This document shows positions 45,812 through 52,576 of a stretch of DNA of 52,767 bases, in pieces. How positions within the stretch are numbered: the stretch's first letter is position 1; each line of letters starts with the position of its first letter. A program made the translations under genes and the position numbers. The notes beneath the pieces were generated by a model. The model worked only from the letters and a program-made list of their open reading frames with translations, made no database searches and was not told the origin of the DNA. The DNA comes from Pseudobdellovibrio sp. (GTDB lineage: Bacteria > Bdellovibrionota > Bdellovibrionia > Bdellovibrionales > Bdellovibrionaceae), in assembly GCA_023701385.1 (NCBI GenBank), contig JAMPXC010000022.1, forward strand, positions 1-52,767, written 5' to 3'.

Positions 45812-47110
45812 ATGTCAGCAGTTGTTGTAATTGGCGCTCAATGGGGCGATGAAGGAAAAGGAAAACTAGTCGACGTATTTGCATCTCATGCAGATACTGT
45901 TGTACGCTTTCAAGGTGGATCAAATGCTGGTCATACGCTTGTAGTGAATGGCCAGAAAACAGTTTTACATTTAATTCCATCAGGAATTCTTCATTCAGAT
46001 AAAACATGCGTGATCGCTTCAGGTGTGGTGATCGACGTTTTAGGTTTAGCTGAAGAAATCAGAAAACTAAAATTAACAGGCCTACCGCTTACCGCTTCGC
46101 AATTATTAATCGCTGATAATGCGACAGTTCTACTTCCGTACCATAAAGCTTTAGACCAAGCTCGTGAAAAAGCTTTATCTGAAGGTAAAATCGGAACAAC
46201 TGGTAAAGGTATTGGTCCTGCGTACGAAGACCGCGCTTCACGCCGTGCTTTGATTATGTCTGACCTATTCGATTCTAAAAACTTATTAGAAAAAATCGAA
46301 TTTGCGATTAAAGAGAAAAACGTTTTACTTAAAAATCTTTACGATGCTCCTGAATTATCAGCAAAAGAAGTTTTAGAGCAAATTAAGCCAGCGATTGAAG
46401 TTTTACGTGAATACCGTTTAACAGACGTGTCTTTATTCGTTTCGCAAAAGCTTAAGAACAATAAAAAATTATTATTCGAAGGTGCGCAAGGTACTTTACT
46501 TGATATCAACCACGGCACTTACCCGTTCGTTACAAGCTCTAGCACATTAGCGGGTTCTGGTTCGATTTCTGCTGGTCTTGGCCCTCACCACCTATCTAAA
46601 ATCGTAGGTGTGTTTAAAGCTTACTGCACACGCGTAGGTTCTGGCCCGTTCCCGTCTGAGTTAAAAGACGAAATCGGCGCACAAATTCAAAAAGAAGGTC
46701 ACGAATTCGGTTCAACAACAGGGCGTGCCCGTCGTTGCGGTTGGTTAGACCTAGTTGCTCTTAAGTACGCGATCCGTTTAAACGGTATTAATAGCCTTGC
46801 TATGATGAAGTTAGATGTTCTTTCATCGCTTGATAAAGTCGGCGTTGTAACGGCCTATAAACTTAATGGTGAGATCATTAACGAGTTCCCGACATCGACT
46901 GAATTAGTGGGGCAACTTGAGCCTGTGGTTGAATTTATCCCGGGTTGGAAGGAAGATCTTACAAAAGTTAAGACTCTTGGCGATTTACCAGTCAAAGCGA
47001 CCGCTTATATCAACTTTGTTCAGAAACAATTGGGCACTCCGATCGACATTATTTCGGTGGGACCTGACCGCGAACAAACTTTATGGGTTAAACCTCTGTA
47101 TAAAGATTAG
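45812..47110 (+). CDS. purA: Adenylosuccinate synthetase
   Basis: Joins IMP and aspartate with GTP in AMP synthesis. The 432 residues are complete: VVVIGAQWGDEGKGKLVDVF (GTP loop) at the start, FQGGSNAGHTLV, TTGKGIGPAYEDR near 129-141, LFEGAQGTLLDINHGTYPFVTSS near 218-240, TTGRARRCGWLD and a late SVGPDREQT. TAAAGGAAAAGT supplies the ribosome site, 9 bp after the dehydrogenase stop. A hairpin follows the stop. Confidence 0.98.
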   Translation: MSAVVVIGAQWGDEGKGKLVDVFASHADTVVRFQGGSNAGHTLVVNGQKTVLHLIPSGILHSDKTCVIASGVVIDVLGLAEEIRKLKLTGLPLTASQLLIADNATVLLPYHKALDQAREKALSEGKIGTTGKGIGPAYEDRASRRALIMSDLFDSKNLLEKIEFAIKEKNVLLKNLYDAPELSAKEVLEQIKPAIEVLREYRLTDVSLFVSQKLKNNKKLLFEGAQGTLLDINHGTYPFVTSSSTLAGSGSISAGLGPHHLSKIVGVFKAYCTRVGSGPFPSELKDEIGAQIQKEGHEFGSTTGRARRCGWLDLVALKYAIRLNGINSLAMMKLDVLSSLDKVGVVTAYKLNGEIINEFPTSTELVGQLEPVVEFIPGWKEDLTKVKTLGDLPVKATAYINFVQKQLGTPIDIISVGPDREQTLWVKPLYKD

Positions 47111-47122
47111 AGTTCACTCTTG

Positions 47123-47160
47123 CAAAAGACTCATTTTTCGCCAAAAAACTGAGTCTTTTG
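47123..47160 (+). terminator. Hairpin after purA
   Basis: CAAAAGACTCA pairs with TGAGTCTTTTG across a 16-base loop, 12 bp after the purA stop. The right arm includes TTTT but no long T-run follows. Confidence 0.6.
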
Positions 47161-47199
47161 AACAACTTCTGGGCATCAAAATATTTTTAAAAAATCCGT

Positions 47200-47226
47200 T
47201 TGACAGTCCAGACATCTTGATAGAAA
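47200..47226 (+). promoter_or_regulatory. Likely promoter for the tRNA-Lys/tRNA-Glu pair
   Basis: Consensus TTGACA (47200-47205) and TAGAAA (47221-47226) with a 15-bp spacer, about 20 bp before tRNA-Lys. The -35 is perfect; spacing is short. Confidence 0.5.
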
Positions 47227-47247
47227 TTGGCATCTCGATTTAACAAT

Positions 47248-47323
47248 GATCCGCTAGCTCAGCTGGTAGAGCACTTCACTTTTAATGAAGGGGTCGATGG
47301 TTCAAATCCATCGCGGATCACCA
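47248..47323 (+). tRNA. tRNA-Lys (anticodon UUU)
   Basis: A full cloverleaf of 76 bases. Acceptor GATCCGC pairs with GCGGATC; D arm GCTCAGCTGGTAGAGC; anticodon stem CTTCA/TGAAG around loop CTTTTAA (TTT); five-base variable loop; T arm GATGG-TTCAAAT-CCATC; discriminator A and encoded CCA. It shares its transcript with tRNA-Glu 54 bp later. Confidence 0.97.
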
Positions 47324-47346
47324 CTTTAAAACGAAACTTTAGAGAT

Positions 47347-47365
47347 TTCGAGCTGAAAGCTCGAA
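47347..47365 (+). other. Hairpin between the two tRNAs
   Basis: TTCGAGC, loop TGAAA, GCTCGAA. It may guide processing of the tRNA-Lys/tRNA-Glu precursor. Confidence 0.4.
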
Positions 47366-47377
47366 TGTATCAGCAAC

Positions 47378-47453
47378 GTTCCCATCGTCTAGTGGCCTAG
47401 GACACCTCCCTTTCACGGAGGATACAGGGGTTCAAATCCCCTTGGGAACGCCA
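47378..47453 (+). tRNA. tRNA-Glu (anticodon UUC), integration target
   Basis: A full 76-base cloverleaf. Acceptor GTTCCCA with TGGGAAC; anticodon stem CCTCC/GGAGG around loop CTTTCAC (TTC); T arm with GTTCAAATC; discriminator G and encoded CCA. Bases from 47406 to the 3' end, and 6 bases beyond, recur exactly at 52577-52630, so this tRNA is the attachment site of the adjacent element. The tRNA remains intact. Confidence 0.97.
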
Positions 47454-47459
47454 AATTTT
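47406..47459 (+). repeat. Attachment site copy 1 (attL), in the tRNA-Glu 3' half
   Basis: Identical over 54 bp to 52577-52630. It covers the tRNA from the anticodon stem to CCA and 6 further bases (AAATTT-type tail). The mismatch on the left is C versus T at 47405/52576. Confidence 0.95.
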
Positions 47460-47498
47460 TCAAGTACTTAGCAATTCCAAAAATTATTTTCTCGAAAT

Positions 47499-47516
47499 TT
47501 GATACCATTACTGACA
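47499..47516 (+). repeat. 18-bp subterminal direct repeat, left copy
   Basis: TTGATACCATTACTGACA, identical and in the same orientation as 52430-52447. It lies 39 bp inside attL and overlaps the last two sense codons and the stop of the integrase gene. A candidate arm-type integrase site. Confidence 0.75.
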
Positions 47517-48566
47517 TACAGCAAACATTTGCCGTGGTAATCGAATTGGTTTTTCTGCCTCTAGTTTATCGAAAGCCCGCTGCACGTCTTCTACATTATG
47601 CTGCAAATACCTTTGGGATGTTCCCAAACTTGAATGGTTTGCAACCTTCTGAATAACAGCACCACTTTGATTCGCATTTGAAAGCCCTGTTAGTAACGTA
47701 TGCCGAACTATATGCAAACCAACATTGGTCATACCTTGTTCTCTCAACTCAATTACTTTTCGAGTTAAAGTTGAGGGGATAATTGGATTATTGTCTGCAT
47801 TTAGAAAAACATACGATGAATTACTTTTTATCGTATGTTGGTTTCTAAGCCCAAGCATAAACATTCGAACATCTTTAGTCATAGGCAAATAAGTAGCTTT
47901 TACAGATCCGCCACCTTTTTTAGTAAATACAGTGATAATGTTGGAATCGAAATCCACATTTTCCCATTTTAAATTACATAATTCGCCCCGACGCACGCCA
48001 GTTTTAGAAATGAAATAAAAAGCATTAGCTGCCCACTGCGGTAGTGAATTGATAATGTTTTCTATCTCATGCAGCTCTAATACTTTGCGAACGACAGGGT
48101 CCTCTTTAAGTTTTTTCAGATCAAGTGTTGGATTTTCGTGACAATATTTCCATTCAAAACATTTTCTAAAAAAATGCCTAATCACATTAAATTTGCGATT
48201 CACAGAAGAGGCCTTTAGCCCACTATTTAGTAAAGCTAGTTGATATTTTTCTAGCTGTTGCAGCTGAATGTCTTGCACAAAACAACCATCAAAAAACTGA
48301 CGAAATTTATTTAAAGTTTGCAAATCAACTTCTCTTGTTCGTGGTTCCTTAAGAGGAGTCACTAGCGACAAATATTCCTCAGTAGCTATTGATAAACCCA
48401 CCGTTTTTGACGGTCGATACCCTATGAGATTATCAATTTTTCGTAGTCGTAATTCTCGCAAAAAAGCATCCGCAGATGCTCTATTGTCAAATTCAGGCCG
48501 TTTACGCTTCCCAAAGATTTTGTAATCGACGACCCATTTACCTCGAAACTTTGTTACACAAGCCAT
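47508..48566 (-). CDS. int: Tyrosine-family site-specific integrase
   Basis: A 352-residue recombinase. The N-terminal part has an arm-binding-like start (CVTKFRGKWVVDYKIFGKRK), a SAM-like core-binding domain at about 60-150, and a catalytic domain with Arg near 190 (TGVRRGELCNLKW), Lys (VFTKKGG), H-x-x-R near 286-289 (LHIVRH), His (VANHSSLGTS) and the nucleophile Tyr near 320 (SQRYLQH). AGGAAT precedes the ATG, 12 bp after the excisionase-like gene. It would catalyse insertion at tRNA-Glu. The catalytic set is complete, so it could be active. Confidence 0.96.
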   Translation of the reverse strand: MACVTKFRGKWVVDYKIFGKRKRPEFDNRASADAFLRELRLRKIDNLIGYRPSKTVGLSIATEEYLSLVTPLKEPRTREVDLQTLNKFRQFFDGCFVQDIQLQQLEKYQLALLNSGLKASSVNRKFNVIRHFFRKCFEWKYCHENPTLDLKKLKEDPVVRKVLELHEIENIINSLPQWAANAFYFISKTGVRRGELCNLKWENVDFDSNIITVFTKKGGGSVKATYLPMTKDVRMFMLGLRNQHTIKSNSSYVFLNADNNPIIPSTLTRKVIELREQGMTNVGLHIVRHTLLTGLSNANQSGAVIQKVANHSSLGTSQRYLQHNVEDVQRAFDKLEAEKPIRLPRQMFAVCQ

Positions 48567-48578
48567 AGTTATTCCTTT

Positions 48579-48857
48579 CTATTGCTTGCGTTTATTTAAT
48601 TTATCCAATGCTTCCTTGCTATTCGCCCAAATCATAAAATCTATATAAGGAAATCGCAGATACTTTCCAAATTTTTTATTTGGGATTTCGTTCAATCGAG
48701 CCTTTTCATAAACCCACGATATTGGAACTTGCAAATAATCTACAACTTCTTCAGGTCTTAGCATTCTATTTCTTAGTAATTCGTTTTTAGCCAGTCTCAT
48801 CTTCTCAGTTGTCAAAGAACTATCTGTAGTCATATTTAAACCGTTATTGTTTGTCAT
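48579..48857 (-). CDS. Excisionase-like helix-turn-helix protein
   Basis: About 92 residues from the ATG at 48857, preceded by AAAGGC. A longer frame to 48890 lies further inside the upstream gene. Residues 30-85 carry an AlpA/MerR-like DNA-binding motif of the excisionase type: RPEEVVDYLQVPISWVYEKA, then IPNKKFGKYLRFPYIDF and W-x-x-S. Such proteins bend DNA for excision or regulate int. Its start overlaps the DUF559-like stop by 14 bp, and int follows at 12 bp, so the three genes form one operon. Confidence 0.87.
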   Translation of the reverse strand: MTNNNGLNMTTDSSLTTEKMRLAKNELLRNRMLRPEEVVDYLQVPISWVYEKARLNEIPNKKFGKYLRFPYIDFMIWANSKEALDKLNKRKQ

Positions 48858-49518
48858 GGTGTTTGCCTTTTTTGCTAAAAATTGAATCAACTAAACTGTG
48901 CCACTGATCGTCACTGGCATTATAAGCGCACGTCGCCAAGGCCATTTTGTCGTTAAGTCGCCTCCGGTCTGGTGTCGATATTTGGGCGAGTTGCGAACAC
49001 AAAGCCTGAATATGACTGTGACTTACTTTTTCATTAACAATCCTCAATGGAAGGATTCCAATAGATAGAAAAAACTCATCCCTAAGAGCATCTTTTTTCT
49101 GCTTTACGGGGTGATCGTGCGATGATCCATCAACTTCAAATACCACCCCTTTCTGAAGAAATCCGCGAAGATAGTCTTTTTTGCGCACTCCTAATGACGT
49201 TGTAATAAAATCTACACAGTAATTGCCAACCCAAATTTGAGTCGCAATACTGACTTTAGTAACATCTTCGAAGTATTCTTGAAATTTGCATTCTGCTAAT
49301 GTCCGGCAAGTTTCTTTAACGCGTTCAATGTTAAGCTTCTCATTGATTGAGTTAAACAGCAGGTGAAGCTCAGAATTTCTTTGTATTCGTCTGCTAGAAC
49401 TAACTATGAGCTCTTGAAATGTTGGCTTTGTAATTTTCTGTTTTGGCATGATTAACTGACATAATCGTTGAATCGCTTGCTTCTTTTTATCATCATATAC
49501 TTTTAACTCAGAATTCAT
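48844..49518 (-). CDS. DUF559-like protein with PD-(D/E)XK nuclease-type core
   Basis: 224 residues. The core at about 105-170 reads VGNYCVDFITTS, then GVVFEVDGSSHDHP near 128-141, K-D-x-x-RDEFFLSIGILPLRI near 146-163. The E-x-D-G-x-x-H and D-x-x-R residues match the Vsr/DUF559 restriction-endonuclease-like fold. About 90 helical residues precede it (SSSRRIQRNSELHLLFNSI), and a helical tail follows. It is first in the xis-int operon, with AGGAAG at the ATG. It may act on DNA in element recombination or as a defence nuclease; neither is shown. Confidence 0.82.
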   Translation of the reverse strand: MNSELKVYDDKKKQAIQRLCQLIMPKQKITKPTFQELIVSSSRRIQRNSELHLLFNSINEKLNIERVKETCRTLAECKFQEYFEDVTKVSIATQIWVGNYCVDFITTSLGVRKKDYLRGFLQKGVVFEVDGSSHDHPVKQKKDALRDEFFLSIGILPLRIVNEKVSHSHIQALCSQLAQISTPDRRRLNDKMALATCAYNASDDQWHSLVDSIFSKKGKHHDKQ

Positions 49519-49974
49519 ATCTTCCTAATTTTTGGCATGACTACCCAGTAGCGAAGTTTTATTTCGCTCGAGTAGACTAAAATTGTTATTGATTACGCTT
49601 ACTTATTTTGATGCTCTTGAAACGAAAGTAAAATTCGTCACAAGAAGAATTTTATTTAAATCGTCAGATTATAATCTGTGTACATGGACAAATTCCTCTC
49701 ATAAATTTGCCACCCCGATCCTTTCGTGTGCTGCAAGTTATTTCTTGAACATCTCAATTCAATCTACATTTAGCTAAATGCTAACCTGCAGTTGAGGCAA
49801 CACGGTTTTTTCTTGAAATATCGACAGCAAGATGAAGATATTTGTTTTTGAAAAAATTATGTTATTGATTTTCTTAACAATTTGGCGACGCGTCCATTAC
49901 AGATGTCATAGAAAAATGAGAGACGAAAAAATATTTTCGATGATTCAGAGTGACAGGAGTTGCAATCAAAATCC
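49519..49974. other. 456-bp intergenic control region of the element
   Basis: No supported gene. It holds a stem-loop (AGCGAA/TTCGCT, 49550-49568, with outer CTAC/GTAG) 32 bp upstream of the DUF559-like start, and the perfect 14-bp palindrome CATTTAGCTAAATG at 49767-49780. The integrase operon promoter should be here, but I cannot place a convincing -35/-10 pair. Confidence 0.6.
49767..49780. promoter_or_regulatory. Perfect 14-bp palindrome, candidate operator
   Basis: CATTTAGCTAAATG, its own reverse complement, lies about 250 bp upstream of the DUF559-xis-int operon. The size suits a dimeric HTH repressor such as the element's XRE protein. Confidence 0.45.
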
Positions 49975-50397
49975 TTAAAACCCTTTAGGCAAATCGAAAA
50001 TTGCCGATTCTGAAAAACTAGCGAATGGATCGTTTAAAATAGCTTGCCGAATTTCTATAGCACTAATCGCTTTTTCAGTAACCGATTGTTCTTCAGCGCG
50101 AACATCTTTAATTGCTACGGCAGAAAGCTTTGGATACATAAACTCAGCAAGTTTCATTAAAACTGCAAGTTGTTCTGAATAAGCTCGAATGGCATTAGCT
50201 AAATAGGCGGGACCTGGGTCGCTTCTGCGCTTTAGATCACGTGAATCTTCAAAGGCTTTAATATTCACAGCCGCAATATTTTTAAGTTCTTCCATGCAGC
50301 GAACGGCTTCTTCAATAGGATTTATTTTTAATCGTTCTAGTTCGTCAGCTGCTAAATAGGATCTTAAATTTTTACGTCCAAGAGGTCGTCCGGTCAT
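49975..50397 (-). CDS. Phage terminase small-subunit-like protein
   Basis: A 140-residue protein starting TGRPLGRKN, then LERLKINPIEEAVRCMEELKNIA, and LAVLMKLAEFMYPKLSAVAIKD around 75-97. The GRP-G-KN opening, the 'NPIE' helix and the 'YPKLxAV' ending recall small terminase or related DNA-binding proteins of phages, from memory of the pattern rather than a search. It has no large terminase beside it. The C-terminal 45 residues are unassigned. A weak GGA lies 15 bp before the ATG. It could bind phage packaging sites or simply regulate; unknown. Confidence 0.6.
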   Translation of the reverse strand: MTGRPLGRKNLRSYLAADELERLKINPIEEAVRCMEELKNIAAVNIKAFEDSRDLKRRSDPGPAYLANAIRAYSEQLAVLMKLAEFMYPKLSAVAIKDVRAEEQSVTEKAISAIEIRQAILNDPFASFSESAIFDLPKGF

Positions 50398-50502
50398 TTA
50401 ATATTCGCAATTCCTTGCCTAAGAGCAAGATTTAGAGTAGCGGGGATCCGCCTACAGCTTTAGTTTACGATAATAAACTTCAAAGAATAAAGATGTTTTT
50501 AA

Positions 50503-50799
50503 TTAACTACGATGACTTCTAAGAACCGAGAAGATAACCGCTTGCGTTGGTTCATTTGAGGAGTCAAGCTCATAATAAACTGAATAGCCTATAGGTGTAA
50601 CTAAGCATCTTACGTTTTTACGATCTGTTGATTTTTTGAATTCTGTACCGATGAAGGGATGGTGTGCGATGTTACTAACGGCTGACTCGATATCAGCCAA
50701 ATATGTGAGCGCATGAGTCATTGTGTACTCTTGTGAAATACTAAAAGCCCATTCTTCGTGTCTATCTAGAGCCGACTTTTCCCATACCACGTTGATCAT
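50503..50799 (-). CDS. ParE/RelE-superfamily toxin
   Basis: A 98-residue protein with the RelE/ParE fold: INVVWEKSALDRHEEWAFSI, the helix THALTYLADIESAVSNIAHHPFIGTEF, and strands RCLVTPIGYSVYYEL and AVIFSVLRSHRS. The ending 'LRSHR' parallels the toxin C-terminal strand. It targets gyrase or ribosome-bound mRNA in known families; the ParE branch seems closer. Its start overlaps the antitoxin end by 38 bp. It should stabilise the element. Confidence 0.9.
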   Translation of the reverse strand: MINVVWEKSALDRHEEWAFSISQEYTMTHALTYLADIESAVSNIAHHPFIGTEFKKSTDRKNVRCLVTPIGYSVYYELDSSNEPTQAVIFSVLRSHRS

Positions 50800-51070
50800 T
50801 TTCAGTTTCGTCCTCTTCCACTTGTTTTATCTTTTTCATCAGTCTTTGTTCAAGTGTTTTTGCCGAAGGCGAAGAAACTAATTCTGTGTTTTCAGATTTT
50901 TCGTAAAGTGCCAAACGTGATACTAAGTCTAAGTAGTGCTCTTGAGTCATTAAAACTTTAATGTCGCCACCACGATGTAGAATTTGAACGACATTCTTGC
51001 CGCGCGCTTGATCAAAATAATAAGCCATTTTTTCTCTCAGTTTTGATGCTACAACAGTTGCTTTAAACAT
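50762..51070 (-). CDS. Phd/YefM-type antitoxin
   Basis: 102 residues from the ATG at 51070, which has GAGGG 10 bp upstream. A frame start at 51124 would add 18 Cys-rich residues that overlap the promoter and is rejected. The N-terminal Phd domain reads FKATVVASKLREKMAYYFDQARGKNVVQILHRGGDIKVLMTQEHY; a charged C-terminal region binds the toxin. The 38-bp overlap with the toxin gene indicates tight coupling. The operator repeats upstream fit autoregulation. Confidence 0.9.
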   Translation of the reverse strand: MFKATVVASKLREKMAYYFDQARGKNVVQILHRGGDIKVLMTQEHYLDLVSRLALYEKSENTELVSSPSAKTLEQRLMKKIKQVEEDETENDQRGMGKVGSR

Positions 51071-51088
51071 ATAAAAACCCTCACTAAC

Positions 51089-51124
51089 TGTACATAGTAT
51101 AGTACATTTAATTGTACAACTCAA
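51089..51124 (-). promoter_or_regulatory. Toxin-antitoxin promoter with overlapping TGTACA operator repeats
   Basis: On the minus strand TTGAGT (51124-51119), exact 17-bp spacer, TATACT (51101-51096). TGTACA repeats occur at 51089-51094 and 51113-51118, with an inverted GTACA at 51102-51106, so bound antitoxin would cover the promoter. The transcript would start about 20 bp before the antitoxin ATG. Confidence 0.75.
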
Positions 51125-51169
51125 TATTTTTGTAAGTTATTGAAATAACTGATGTTTATTGTGTTTATA

Positions 51170-51550
51170 TTATTTTTTATTTATCTTTTTGCGGATAACT
51201 ATATTTGTAAGAGCTGTATCGCATTCGCTGAATGTTCTAAATGCGTGTATATAATATGGTTCTCGGGCTTCCACATAAAACACATTGGACTGGTCGATTC
51301 TTTTGATTTTAACCGTCGAAGAAAAAATGACATCAGTTAAGTTTTTTCTACAAGACTCATTTTGAAGAATTGTACCATCCGATGATTCAGCAAATGCATA
51401 AACGTACTCTATTCGCATTATGGCCTGTTCGCCTTTTTGCAAAGCTTCGGAACTAAAATTCACGACTCCAACGATAAAGAAACCTAAAGCGATGGCAATA
51501 ATCACAGTTGATATGGTTTTATCAATTTTCGTCAGCAATCGTTTTATCAC
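51170..51550 (-). CDS. Hypothetical membrane-anchored protein
   Basis: 126 residues with a single N-terminal hydrophobic helix (about 14-34, TVIIAIALGFFIVGVVNF) and a periplasmic domain of about 90 residues. That domain has two cysteines (ESCRKNL and SECDTAL) and short strands (IMRIEYVYAF; FYVEAREPYY). I do not recognise it. It lies 7 bp downstream of the lipoprotein gene and probably belongs to the same XRE-led transcript. It may pair with the lipoprotein across the periplasm. Confidence 0.75.
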   Translation of the reverse strand: MIKRLLTKIDKTISTVIIAIALGFFIVGVVNFSSEALQKGEQAIMRIEYVYAFAESSDGTILQNESCRKNLTDVIFSSTVKIKRIDQSNVFYVEAREPYYIHAFRTFSECDTALTNIVIRKKINKK

Positions 51551-51557
51551 AAGCGAA

Positions 51558-52022
51558 TTAGTTTCCTATTTTCTTATATTTTATGGCCGAACCACCACAT
51601 TCAAATAGTAGCCATCTGCTACCTGACTCGTCGTAAACTGTGAAACCACAAACAACATTGGAAGTAGCTGGCAAACAGCCGGGCCAGCCTTTTGAGTTGT
51701 AAGTTTTAATGTTTGCTTCGCCGCCAGCCAAACCTCCTGAAAGATATTCTGGTGACAATAGAGTTATTTTATTAACTATGCTTGATGATTCACAATAGCT
51801 AGAGGCTACTTCACAAGCAGAGTTTATGGTCATTACGTCATGGTTTCCGTTAATATATCCATCCCAAACACCAGTCGCATACGCATTTTCACATATTGAG
51901 CTGGAAGCCTGCCTTGCTGTTGTTGTAGCTGCACTTGATCCGCTTTGACTACAGTTCTGATAACCAAACAACACACACAATAAGAGTCCAGCCCCGATCA
52001 CATACTTAATTTTAATCGCCAT
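51558..52022 (-). CDS. Cysteine-rich lipoprotein of unknown function
   Basis: 154 residues from the ATG at 52022, which has AGGAG 6 bp upstream. A longer frame to 52073 lies inside the XRE gene. The start MAIKIKYVIGAGLLLCVLFGYQNCS contains a non-canonical lipobox ending in YQNC, a form I associate with Bdellovibrio lipoproteins. The mature part has six further Cys (CENAY, SACEVASSYC, GCLPAT, VVCGF, ECGG), suggesting disulphides and export. Its start overlaps the XRE stop by 11 bp. Confidence 0.8.
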   Translation of the reverse strand: MAIKIKYVIGAGLLLCVLFGYQNCSQSGSSAATTTARQASSSICENAYATGVWDGYINGNHDVMTINSACEVASSYCESSSIVNKITLLSPEYLSGGLAGGEANIKTYNSKGWPGCLPATSNVVCGFTVYDESGSRWLLFECGGSAIKYKKIGN

Positions 52023-52314
52023 TTTTACTCCTAACACGTTTAATGTTAATTTCGAACGTGCCACTAAAAACATCCTCTTTCAGAATCTTAGTTAATGGCT
52101 CCTGATGATCTTCTTCGCCGAACAGTAAATAATGAAGACTAACTTCTAAATATTGAGCAACTTTCAATGTTTGTTCTGGGTTCTTCGGGCTTCTGTTATT
52201 GAGCCATTCGGACAAAGTTGAACTCGGTACTGATGTAGCCGTTGAAACTTCTTTAAGAGTCATTCTACGGTCTTTTAAGAGCTTTTTTAATACGGGGCCT
52301 ATTTGAACTTTCAT
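52012..52314 (-). CDS. XRE-family helix-turn-helix regulator
   Basis: About 100 residues. The HTH lies at 10-60: LKKLLKDRRMTLKEVSTATSVPSSTLSEWLNNRSPKNPEQTLKVAQYLEVSLHYLLFG, with a C-terminal GTFEINIKRVRSK strand. I favour the ATG at 52314, with GGGA 6 bp upstream; ATGs at 52320 and 52326 and a TTG at 52332 are also in frame. It is the gene nearest attR and is coupled to the lipoprotein (11-bp overlap). It may control that module or the element itself. Confidence 0.85.
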   Translation of the reverse strand: MKVQIGPVLKKLLKDRRMTLKEVSTATSVPSSTLSEWLNNRSPKNPEQTLKVAQYLEVSLHYLLFGEEDHQEPLTKILKEDVFSGTFEINIKRVRSKNGD

Positions 52315-52370
52315 ATTCATTCCCATCGTCAAAGGTGACGTTGTTGTTTAAAGTTTTCCCGCTAGTCGAA

Positions 52371-52399
52371 TTTATAAATGACTAACAAGAGACTTTGAA
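52371..52399 (-). promoter_or_regulatory. Possible promoter of the XRE module
   Basis: On the minus strand TTCAAA (52399-52394), 17-bp spacer, TATAAA (52376-52371), about 55 bp before the XRE start. Only a moderate match. Confidence 0.35.
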
Positions 52400-52429
52400 C
52401 GACTGAGAAGACGAGGCTGATTTCTGATG

Positions 52430-52447
52430 TTGATACCATTACTGACA
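52430..52447 (+). repeat. 18-bp subterminal direct repeat, right copy
   Basis: TTGATACCATTACTGACA, identical to 47499-47516 and in the same orientation, 129 bp inside attR. See the left copy. Confidence 0.75.
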
Positions 52448-52576
52448 AAACTATCCCATAACACCATGGAACATCGCGCACTACCATGAGCTAACAGATA
52501 AAAGCTAAATTATTGATTTGATTGTAAAAATTAAAAAACGCAAGGATTGTTAAGTAGTTATGATTTTTGAATGATT

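Noticed and set aside
49583-49777. 64-codon plus-strand open frame in the element's gene-free region
   Set aside because: It runs against all other element genes, has no ribosome site, a Ser/Phe/Thr-rich low-information sequence, and covers part of the control region.
51071-51124. 18-residue N-terminal extension of the antitoxin
   Set aside because: The stretch is Cys-rich, overlaps the -10/-35 elements, and the ATG at 51070 has a ribosome site.
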